From Muribaculaceae bacterium Isolate-013 (NCI) (GTDB lineage Bacteria > Bacteroidota > Bacteroidia > Bacteroidales > Muribaculaceae): a DNA stretch of 64,000 nt. The notes beneath the pieces are model-generated. The model made no database searches. It was not told where the DNA came from and saw nothing but the letters and a program-made list of their open reading frames with translations. A program made the translations under genes and the position numbers. The first letter of the stretch is position 1, and each line of letters opens with the position of its first letter. This document shows, one piece after another, positions 1-12,322 of this stretch. The DNA is taken from the NCBI GenBank assembly GCA_004102785.1, contig SCEJ01000001.1:62001-126000 (forward strand), read 5' to 3'.

Positions 1-131
1 ACGATGGCTTCGAGTTTCACACCGAGCTCTGTGGCGAGCTGGCGGCCTTTTGTGAGGAGTTCGAGCGACACATCGGCCACGTGGCCGTCCTCGTACTCGC
101 AATATACTATAAGGTTATTCTTGTCTTGCAT
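1..131 (-). CDS. etfA: Electron transfer flavoprotein alpha subunit, 5' part only
   Basis: Only the first 43 codons lie in the window; the gene continues past base 1. The ATG is at 131-129, 18 bases after the etfB stop. The N-terminus reads MQDKNNLIVYCEYEDGHVAD and continues with a Leu-rich helix containing LATELGVKLEAI, the usual opening of EtfA's N-terminal domain. EtfA binds the FAD of the EtfAB heterodimer, which carries electrons from acyl-CoA dehydrogenase-type enzymes in the cytoplasm. The order etfB-etfA on one transcript supports the call. In Bacteroidales an acyl-CoA dehydrogenase gene commonly follows; that would be outside the window. Confidence 0.85.
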   Translation of the reverse strand, partial: MQDKNNLIVYCEYEDGHVADVSLELLTKGRQLATELGVKLEAI

Positions 132-149
132 AATGTTATGGAGAGAGGG

Positions 150-1022
150 TTAGCCGATGGTGTGGTTTTTGATGAGTTCTTTCACGAGGTTCTCGATCTG
201 CACGTCGTCATCGTTGAGCGTAAGCGACTCTTTGGCGGTGAACACCACATTCTCGATAGCCTTTACCTTGGTGGGCGAACCGGCCATACCGATCTGCGAG
301 GGATCGGCCTCTACGAAAGCGGCACCCCATTCCTCGATTTCGAGACCGGGACGGCTCTCAACGATTTTGAGCTGCTGCTCGGTGAGCTTGGTTTTCTCGG
401 AGGGGGATACGGCATATTTGTACTGCATCACGCGGCGGGCGTTGCGGGGACGGCATTCGGCTGCGGAGCCGTTTACGGTGACCACGCAGGGGAGCGGAGC
501 CTTTACGGTCTCCACGCCCGACTCAAGACGGCGTTTGACGGTGATTTTGCCGTTGCTGAGGTCAAGAATCTCCTCGGCATATGTAACCTGGGGGATACCG
601 AGCTTCTCGGCAATCTGGGGACCTACCTGGGCGGTGTCGCCGTCGATGGCCTGGCGTCCGCAGAGCACCACGTCGTAATTGCCGAATTTCCTGATGGCCT
701 GGGCCAGGGAGTAGGATGTGGCCAGGGTGTCGGCGCCGCCGAGCGCGCGGTCGGTGAGCACAATACCCTTGTCAGCACCGCGGAAGATTCCTTCGCGCAC
801 CACTTCGGCAGCACGCGGCAGCCCCATGGTGAGCATCGTTATGGTCGAGCCGGGATTGGCATCCTTGAGCAGGAGCGCCTGTTCGAGGGCATTGAGGTCC
901 TCGGGATTGAAGATGGCGGGCAGAGCCGCGCGGTTGATGGTGCCATCTTCTTTCATCGCATCTTTTCCCACGTTGCGGGTGTCGGGCACCTGCTTTGCAA
1001 GAACAATGATGTTTAAACTCAT
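150..1022 (-). CDS. etfB: Electron transfer flavoprotein beta subunit
   Basis: A 290-residue protein opening MSLNIIVLAKQVPDTRNVGK, the conserved start of EtfB. Residues about 100-135 hold the adenine-nucleotide-binding part (TDRALGGADTLATSYSLAQA, then DVVLCGRQAIDGDTAQVGPQ), and PCVVTVNGSAAECRPRNARR near residue 180 matches the family's later signature. EtfB binds AMP structurally and pairs with EtfA to form the soluble electron carrier between flavin dehydrogenases and the respiratory chain. It lies 18 bases upstream of etfA and is probably the first gene of the transcript, since a good promoter sits about 120 bases upstream. Length is as expected for Bacteroidales EtfB. Confidence 0.93.
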   Translation of the reverse strand: MSLNIIVLAKQVPDTRNVGKDAMKEDGTINRAALPAIFNPEDLNALEQALLLKDANPGSTITMLTMGLPRAAEVVREGIFRGADKGIVLTDRALGGADTLATSYSLAQAIRKFGNYDVVLCGRQAIDGDTAQVGPQIAEKLGIPQVTYAEEILDLSNGKITVKRRLESGVETVKAPLPCVVTVNGSAAECRPRNARRVMQYKYAVSPSEKTKLTEQQLKIVESRPGLEIEEWGAAFVEADPSQIGMAGSPTKVKAIENVVFTAKESLTLNDDDVQIENLVKELIKNHTIG

Positions 1023-1102
1023 AATCGGTTTATTTAATAATTTTGATTTTCAGCGGTTACGCACCCGCAGGAGGGAGATGGCGGAGAGGGATTTAAACAG
1101 GT

Positions 1103-1140
1103 GCAGTGCCGATTTCGCACAAAGGCATAATCGGCACTGC
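1103..1140. promoter_or_regulatory. Perfect inverted repeat at the etfBA transcription start region
   Basis: GCAGTGCCGATT at 1103-1114 and its exact complement at 1129-1140 are separated by 14 bases. The outer end touches the predicted minus-strand -7 box (1140-1147), so the palindrome covers the expected transcription start. That placement fits either an operator or a 5' leader hairpin; there is no U-tract on the minus-strand side to suggest a terminator. Confidence 0.45.
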
Positions 1141-1170
1141 AAAATTAGTAAATTTTATGTAAGGCACAAA
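1140..1170 (-). promoter_or_regulatory. Bacteroidota-type promoter of etfBA
   Basis: On the minus strand TTTG (1170-1167) is followed after 19 bases by TAATTTTG (1147-1140), matching the Bacteroidota -33/-7 consensus. It points at etfB with a leader of roughly 110 bases. The remainder of 1171-1338, between here and the purL stop, holds no gene. Confidence 0.6.
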
Positions 1171-1191
1171 AATAATATTACCGCACTGGAA

Positions 1192-1216
1192 TTTTCGGCG
1201 CATTATTGGCCGAAAA
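1192..1216 (-). terminator. Possible purL terminator hairpin
   Basis: TTTTCGGC at 1192-1199 and GCCGAAAA at 1209-1216 can form an 8-bp stem with a 9-base loop, about 120 bases past the purL stop. The stem includes A and T ends as in a bidirectional terminator, but is short and the call is tentative. Confidence 0.3.
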
Positions 1217-1338
1217 GTCGGCAGAGAGGGCGGCTTACCCCTCGGGGACGCATTACCGCATTTTCACATACGGCGGCCGGAGCTGCCCGACAAGAACACT
1301 CACTGTGTTCCCGCCACAATGCCCGGAGGGGGGCGGAA

Positions 1339-5055
<3,717 letters not shown>

Positions 5056-5078
5056 GGCTATATCAGGTTAAAGTTTTT

Positions 5079-5372
5079 TCAGAATTCATAATCGACACAC
5101 GCCCTTGACTCCTTGTGTCCGGCAAGCAGCGCGGCCGCGGCCACATGGGCCGGGTGGGCGGCGTAGACTGCCACATCGGCCATGGCGGGCACTACTGCGG
5201 TGAGCACCACATCCCAGCTCTCGGCGGGATTTTCGTTGATACCTACCTCCATCGACTCAAGACAGTCGATCTGAGAGGGAAGCTGCATAAGGGCGTCGCG
5301 AAACGCCTCGGCCACCGCGCGGCGCTCCTGTGGCGTGCCGGTGAGTTTGAAAGTGACGATATGCTTTACCAT
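5079..5372 (-). CDS. Dabb-family (stress-responsive alpha/beta barrel) protein
   Basis: A 97-residue protein starting MVKHIVTFKLTGTPQERRAV and containing PSQIDCLESMEVGINENPAE followed by WDVVLTAVV, the pattern of the dimeric alpha/beta-barrel Dabb family (PF07876). Members are small cytoplasmic proteins; some are stress-induced, most lack a defined biochemical role. It sits between the outer-membrane protein gene (20 bases upstream) and purL (23 bases downstream) and is probably cotranscribed with them. The conserved HxxxFK core is visible at residues 4-9. Confidence 0.8.
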   Translation of the reverse strand: MVKHIVTFKLTGTPQERRAVAEAFRDALMQLPSQIDCLESMEVGINENPAESWDVVLTAVVPAMADVAVYAAHPAHVAAAALLAGHKESRACVDYEF

Positions 5373-5392
5373 TGCGGTTGGATTGTAACAGG

Positions 5393-7498
5393 TTATTGAA
5401 GAATGCCGTCGGAGCCGGCCGACACGGCGTTAACCTCGTTGCCGCGCTGCACCTTCTTGCCGAAGCCTACGGTGTAGCTTACGGTGAGATAGAGCGTGGG
5501 GGTATTGTTGCCGTTTTCGAGGGCGTAACGGTATATATAATAAGGTGTGGAGAGGTCCGTGCGGCTCGACACATGGTTTTTCGACAGCAACTGGGTGCCA
5601 TAGAGCTGCACCGACCAGTCGTTGTTGGCCCATCCGGCACCGATGGCGTAGTTGGCGCTGTTCCATTCCTCGGCGCCCGACACCGCCCCGAGCGATTTAC
5701 TCGGCGCATAATAGTAGGCGATGAAGTTGAAGCTGCCCAGATAATAGCTGGCCTGCGCGCCGCCGGTGAGATAAGTTCTTTTCAGCGACGGGCCGACGCC
5801 GGTGAGGCTGTAATGATTCAGCGAAGGGCCACCCGAAATCTGCAGACTGTTTTTCAACAGTTTCAGAGTAAAGTTCACCCCGGCTGACGCACTGTTGTAA
5901 TCGCCGCTGTTGACCTTTGACGAGAGCATCATCGGGCGCCCGTCGGGAGCGATTTCCGGCCGATAGATCTGCCGGCAGTTGTCGAACAGATGATAATACG
6001 TTACGTACCCCGACATCTGGAAGAGATTTGACGGCATCCAGTTGCCCCACGCCTGGAATGTGAAATGCCTGGAGCTGGTGAGATACGGGTTTCCGCAATT
6101 CCACATAAACTCATTCTGCTGCTGCATCACCGGGGAGCGGTCGGCGGCATCAGGGGTGTTTGATGCGAACTGCGTGAAAAGTCCTACCGAAAGTTTCTGC
6201 GAGAATGTGTAGTTGGCCGACAGATGCACGTAGGGGTAGCGGGGAGTATCCTCCGACTGGCCGGTGTCGGACCACTCCATGGCATAGCCGGCATCGGCGG
6301 AAGCATAGAAGGAGGGCAGACGCAACGACACCCCCACACCCGGACCGAAGAAACTATGGTCGAGCGTGACCTTGCCGGGGCTTGTGCCGGCATATTCCAC
6401 CGAATTCCGGCTGAAGCTCCCCGATATATCGGCCCACAGCGTAATGCGGTCGTTGACCTTGCGGTTGAGTCGTGTGTTAAGGCGCGCAGCGGTGCTTTTG
6501 CTTGTGGCGAAATTCTCGATGGAGGGGAGATTAGCCACGGTGTAAGTGGAGTTGCGCTCCGAATATGAGTAATTTACAATGGGGTTGACCGTCAGCGTGA
6601 AATTGTGTGGCAGAGCGAAATAGTAGTCGCCGTTCCACTCCAGGGTGCGCCAAAGGCGTTGCATCAGGCTTGCTGTCTGCTCCGACGGCAGGCCAATCCC
6701 CGCAAACGATGTGCGCGAGAAGGTGTCGAAGTGTGGCTGGCGGGTGTAATTGAATCCCACCGAATTGGCTATCTGCATCTTGTCCGCATTGTAAACGGCG
6801 CGGAAGGTGGTGTAGGCCGAATGGTAGCGCAGACGCCCGTCGCCATCCGGCATCTGGTCGCGGGTTATCTCCTCCGAGGGGGTCAGCCCCGGGAACAGGA
6901 ATGTGGAATGCTCCTCCTGGCTGAGCTGGTTGCCGTGGCACACATCGCCGCCCACCACAAGGTCGTAGGTCATGCGCCTGTAACTGAACTTGGCATTGGC
7001 GCGGGGACGCTCCACCAGATCGGAGAAGGTGGTGAACAACTGGTTGTAGACCTTGGCATAGCCGCCGTACTCATACTTCTGCATGATGAAATTCACCACA
7101 TGCTCCGCACCGTGAAACCGCGGGTCATCGGGGTAATCGAGCACCTCCACGCGGCGCACATCCTTCATGCGCATCCCGGTGATGTCGTCGGAGGTGGCCG
7201 GGAGGAAATCGATAAATATCTTCACATCCTGCCCCGCGGCCGTGGATACCGTCTGCTGCAGAGCGTTGACCCGGAGGGAGGGGATGCTCATGCGTGCCAG
7301 CAGCGCCACAGCATCGGACGAAGCTTTCTTCTGCTTCTCCTCGGGGATATACACCGCTTTTTCGGGCGTCACATACTGGCGGGCAGCCTCGACTGTAACC
7401 TCGTCAAGAGCGCGCTGCACCGAGTCGGCCGGCTCCTGCGCCGCAAGGGGCACGACCGGCAACATCAGTAATGGAATCAACGTGCGTCGCATCATCAT
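5393..7498 (-). CDS. Outer-membrane beta-barrel protein, TonB-receptor-like
   Basis: About 701 residues. The open frame extends upstream to 7564, but the first ATGs that give a signal peptide are at 7498/7495/7492 (MMMRRTLIPLLMLPVVPLAA, cleavage likely after AAQ). A plug-like region follows (residues about 30-150, DEVTVEAARQYVTPEKAVYI and VKIFIDFLPATSDDITGMRM, then RRVEVLDYPDDPRFHG), and the rest is alternating aromatic/polar strands of a large barrel. This is the architecture of the Bacteroidota outer-membrane beta-barrel family (OMP_b-brl_3) related to TonB-dependent receptors. No carboxypeptidase-like N-domain is present and the substrate cannot be inferred. It lies downstream of the ABC-F gene and upstream of the Dabb gene. 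Confidence 0.75.
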   Translation of the reverse strand: MMMRRTLIPLLMLPVVPLAAQEPADSVQRALDEVTVEAARQYVTPEKAVYIPEEKQKKASSDAVALLARMSIPSLRVNALQQTVSTAAGQDVKIFIDFLPATSDDITGMRMKDVRRVEVLDYPDDPRFHGAEHVVNFIMQKYEYGGYAKVYNQLFTTFSDLVERPRANAKFSYRRMTYDLVVGGDVCHGNQLSQEEHSTFLFPGLTPSEEITRDQMPDGDGRLRYHSAYTTFRAVYNADKMQIANSVGFNYTRQPHFDTFSRTSFAGIGLPSEQTASLMQRLWRTLEWNGDYYFALPHNFTLTVNPIVNYSYSERNSTYTVANLPSIENFATSKSTAARLNTRLNRKVNDRITLWADISGSFSRNSVEYAGTSPGKVTLDHSFFGPGVGVSLRLPSFYASADAGYAMEWSDTGQSEDTPRYPYVHLSANYTFSQKLSVGLFTQFASNTPDAADRSPVMQQQNEFMWNCGNPYLTSSRHFTFQAWGNWMPSNLFQMSGYVTYYHLFDNCRQIYRPEIAPDGRPMMLSSKVNSGDYNSASAGVNFTLKLLKNSLQISGGPSLNHYSLTGVGPSLKRTYLTGGAQASYYLGSFNFIAYYYAPSKSLGAVSGAEEWNSANYAIGAGWANNDWSVQLYGTQLLSKNHVSSRTDLSTPYYIYRYALENGNNTPTLYLTVSYTVGFGKKVQRGNEVNAVSAGSDGILQ

Positions 7499-7563
7499 AT
7501 CATGGTTTTGAGGGTGTGTTGAAATGTTGTTCCCCGCGGGAGGCCGGGCGCCCGGCCGGGCCA

Positions 7564-9272
<1,709 letters not shown>

Positions 9273-9292
9273 CAGTCGCCCCGCCCCCGGCG

Positions 9293-10151
9293 GCGATTAC
9301 CGCGTTACCGCAGGATTGAAATCACCACTCTCGAAGTGGTGTGAATTAAGCTCTCGCAGATTTAACGGATTTTCGGATTCTTCCATGGTCGACGACGGAT
9401 GGCCGCAGGCGGCATACGGATGAAACGGACCTAATTCGATACTCTCGAAGTGGTGTGAATTAAGCTCTCGCAGATTTAACGGATTTTCGGATTCTTCCAT
9501 GGTCGACGACGGATGGCCGCAGGCGGCATACGGATGAAACGGACCTAATTCGATACTCTCGCTGTGTTGTAAATGAAACTCTCGCAGATTTAACGGATTT
9601 TCGGATTCTTCCATGGTCGACGACGGATGGCCGCAGGCGGCATACGGATGAAACGGACCTAATTCGATACTCTCGCTGTGTTGTAAATGAAACTCTCGCA
9701 GATTTAACGGATTTTCGGATTCTTCCATGGTCGACGACGGATGGCCGCAGGCGGCATACGGATGAAACGGACCTAATTCGATACTCTCGCTGTGTTGTAA
9801 ATGAAACTCTCGCAGATTTAACGGATTTTCGGATTCTTCCATGGTCGACGACGGATGGCCGCAGGCGGCATACGGATGAAACGGACCTAATTCGATACTC
9901 TCGCTGTGTTGTAAATGAAGCTCTCGCAGATTTAACGGATTTTCGGATTCTTCCATGGTCGACGACGGATGGCTGCAGGCGGGGGTAATTTCCTTCCGTT
10001 TCATCCGCAGGCCGCCGGCGGCCATCCGTCGTCAGGCGTGCAATCCGAAAATCCGTTAAATCTGCGAGAGTTTAATTCACAACACTGTGTGAGCCATATT
10101 TACAACACTTCGAGAGTGGTGATTTCAATCCCGGGGAGACGGGGTAATCGG
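9293..10151. repeat. 114-bp tandem repeat array closed by an inverted copy and inverted ends
   Basis: Six direct copies of a 114-bp unit begin their shared core (CTCTCGCAGATTTAACGG) at 9351, 9465, 9579, 9693, 9807 and 9921. Units 1-2 carry one version of the 25-base spacer before the core and units 3-6 another. An inverted copy of the core follows at 9996-10070. The whole block is bounded by inverted ends: 9313-9338 is an exact complement of 10106-10131, and similarity continues imperfectly outwards to 9293 and 10151. Because 114 is divisible by three, an open frame runs through the minus strand (9297-10025), but it has no family resemblance and is best read as a by-product. Copies of the core recur at 21191-21270 and 21944-22020. 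Confidence 0.9.
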
Positions 10152-10181
10152 GTAATTGAGGCGGAGGAGATGCAAAGCACG

Positions 10182-10217
10182 GCGGTGTGTCGGAATGCAG
10201 AAATTCCGACACACCGC
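10182..10217 (-). terminator. Hairpin downstream of the OB-fold lipoprotein gene
   Basis: GCGGTGTGTCGGAAT (10182-10196) pairs exactly with 10203-10217, giving a 15-bp stem with a 6-base loop, 29 bases past the lipoprotein stop. No U-tract follows on the minus strand, so it may act as a transcript-end stabiliser or as a terminator of the U-less kind. Confidence 0.55.
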
Positions 10218-10245
10218 AGTGGGTTTGTTCAGGTGCGGGGGTGCG

Positions 10246-12306
10246 TTACTCGGCGGATTCGTCCCAAGTGCAGGAAACGAACTCGAAGGTGGCCGGAGCC
10301 ACAACCTTGTAGGTCACGGTGTACTGCGTGGTGGCAGAACCGTTGTAGGCCGAGAAGTTGATGAAGTAGAGCAGGTCGAGGCCATCGATAGGGGTGGCGT
10401 CGGGGTGCAGTTTGGAGAGCGCCGCCGGGAACACCTCGTGGGTGAAGCGGTGTTTCATTGTCTCCACAATCTGCTCGTTGGTGAGGTCGCCCCACCCTTC
10501 GGTGTACTGCGAGCGGGCGGAACCGGGGCGGAGGTCAACGTTGCCCTGGTAGGCCGATGTGCCGGAATAGTACTCGTTGTTGCCGTAGGAGGTCACCCAG
10601 AATTTACCGGAGGTAATCGAGGTGTCGCCCAGGGGCACGCATTTGTTCTCATATACCCAGTCGACGCAGGTCTGGAAATAGAGCGTGGAAAGCTCCTGCC
10701 CCTTGCCTGCGGGGAGGGTTATAGTCACATTGGGGTCGTATATCCACTTGCCGCCGGTGCGCACGAACTGCGAGGTCTCCTCGGTCACGCCGTTGTTGTT
10801 GACCCACTCCGAACCGTTGAAGGTGAAGGAGTAGCATGCATAGCTGGTTTCGCCGGAGGCATATACCTTGCAGAGCACATAGCGGGTCTCGTCGGCCTGG
10901 GCGTAGGGATGGTTGACTCTGAGGTATGCCGGCAGATACTCCAGGGGAGCAGTGAGATTGTCATACTTCTGACCCATAGCGCGGTAGTCGGCGGGCGAGA
11001 GCACATCGAAATCGGAGGGCACGCTCCAGGTCGAGCCGTCGTAGTAATATACTGCGTTGACTGTCTGCGAGGGCACGGAAACCGCGGCGCGCACGGTGCG
11101 GGCACGGCGCGAAGCCACAGAGGCGGAGCCTTTCTCGATTGTGTTGACAACCACGTTGCAGTATTTGCCGCCGGAGATGGAGATGAACCATCCGGTTACG
11201 GTCACCGTCTCGCCGTCGGACAGAAGGGCTTTCTGAGCTTCGGTGGCATAGTAGACGGAGCCTTTGGCGGTGGCATCGTCGGAAAGCACGATATTGATGT
11301 TGTTGCCGCTCACAGCGACCTTGCCGGTCATCTGGCAATATACGGCAGGCACATCCGACGGGCGCTCAAGCTCGGCGTCAAGTGTGGCGGGGGTATATAC
11401 CACCGGTGCGGGATAAGTGAAATCCTGGGTGCCGACAGCCTCCACATCGGCTCCCGAGGCAATCTGAAGATTCCCCTTGAAAGAGGTGGATGTGCCGGTA
11501 ACGGTGAGCTGGGTGCCAACCGGATAGGTTGCGGGGTCGAACGAACCCATGTATACGAAAATTGTGCCGGAGGCATCGGTGAGAGTGAAGCCGCTGCCGC
11601 ACGCGCCGGAGAGCACGCCGTTGATGGTCACATTCTCGTCGGCCTTGAGGGTGCCGATAACGTTGGAAAGCTCGAAGGGGGGTGTGGGGGTCACCTGGCC
11701 GCCGCCGCCGAACACCGGCTCCTGGGCCGATTCATTGTAGGTCACAATCACATATTCACCGGCCTCGGCATCGTCGTAGTAGTCGGCCACAATCGGTGCG
11801 AGGAACTTTGATGCGGGATGCGAGGGGGCGAAAGCATCAACATAGTCTTCATTGCTGCCCCACACCTGCATGTAGTCGTCGTCGGTGACAGTGAAGAGGT
11901 GGGCGGCGGCCGACGCGTAGACACATTCGGGCAGACCGGTCTCCACCTTGTAGGTCAGGCGCAGAGCCGAGCCGTCGCTGAGCGTGAGGTAGGGATTTTT
12001 AGCAGAATTTAGCCACGCCGGGATATATTCGCGGGCAGTGACCTTGTCGTTGAAACAGGCTTTTGAACCCACGGCGGCGAGCTCGGCAGCCGCCCCGGCT
12101 TCCTCGGCCATAGCCTTGTTGGTGGCATCGGAGGCGATATTCTTATAATCGGCGGCCACGAGGGTATAGTCCGCCGACTCCTTCTGCTCGATGGCGGGGT
12201 TGGAGTCGAAGCCGTCGAGACGGTCGTTCCAGGCGTTATCGTCACACCCGGTCAGAGCTGCCATTGCGGCCAGGGCCGCGATGGGTATATTGATTTTGTT
12301 GTTCAT
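10246..12306 (-). CDS. SP-II lipoprotein with OB-fold-like domains, partner of the TonB receptor
   Basis: About 686 residues from the ATG at 12306, 17 bases after the receptor stop; upstream in-frame starts overlap the receptor gene and lack a signal. The lipobox AALTGC places the acylated Cys near residue 21. Residues about 220-310 (NVIGTLKADENVTINGVLSG, FTLTDASGTIFVYMGSF) and about 320-410 (VYCQMTGKVAVSGNNINIVL) look like two OB-fold modules of the kind found in Bacteroidota surface lipoproteins. The C-terminal third (about 430-686) repeats YLPAYLRVNHPYA-like stretches also seen near residue 105 (YIPAWLNSAKNPYLTL), suggesting an internal duplication. No SusD signature is visible. Likely exported to the outer membrane to work with the receptor; ligand unknown. 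Confidence 0.7.
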   Translation of the reverse strand: MNNKINIPIAALAAMAALTGCDDNAWNDRLDGFDSNPAIEQKESADYTLVAADYKNIASDATNKAMAEEAGAAAELAAVGSKACFNDKVTAREYIPAWLNSAKNPYLTLSDGSALRLTYKVETGLPECVYASAAAHLFTVTDDDYMQVWGSNEDYVDAFAPSHPASKFLAPIVADYYDDAEAGEYVIVTYNESAQEPVFGGGGQVTPTPPFELSNVIGTLKADENVTINGVLSGACGSGFTLTDASGTIFVYMGSFDPATYPVGTQLTVTGTSTSFKGNLQIASGADVEAVGTQDFTYPAPVVYTPATLDAELERPSDVPAVYCQMTGKVAVSGNNINIVLSDDATAKGSVYYATEAQKALLSDGETVTVTGWFISISGGKYCNVVVNTIEKGSASVASRRARTVRAAVSVPSQTVNAVYYYDGSTWSVPSDFDVLSPADYRAMGQKYDNLTAPLEYLPAYLRVNHPYAQADETRYVLCKVYASGETSYACYSFTFNGSEWVNNNGVTEETSQFVRTGGKWIYDPNVTITLPAGKGQELSTLYFQTCVDWVYENKCVPLGDTSITSGKFWVTSYGNNEYYSGTSAYQGNVDLRPGSARSQYTEGWGDLTNEQIVETMKHRFTHEVFPAALSKLHPDATPIDGLDLLYFINFSAYNGSATTQYTVTYKVVAPATFEFVSCTWDESAE

Positions 12307-12322
12307 CATCAGTAGCAGGTGA

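Noticed and set aside
9297-10025. Open minus-strand frame of 242 codons through the repeat array, as a repeat protein gene
   Set aside because: The frame is a product of the 114-base period; it has no signal, no family resemblance, and the unit also occurs as single intergenic copies elsewhere.
9293-10151. CRISPR array
   Set aside because: Repeat units are 114 bp, spacers are not unique, there is an inverted copy, and no cas genes are in the window.
10156-11811. 551-codon plus-strand frame opposite the OB-fold lipoprotein gene
   Set aside because: Composition of an antisense shadow; the minus strand has a signal peptide, lipobox and operon placement.
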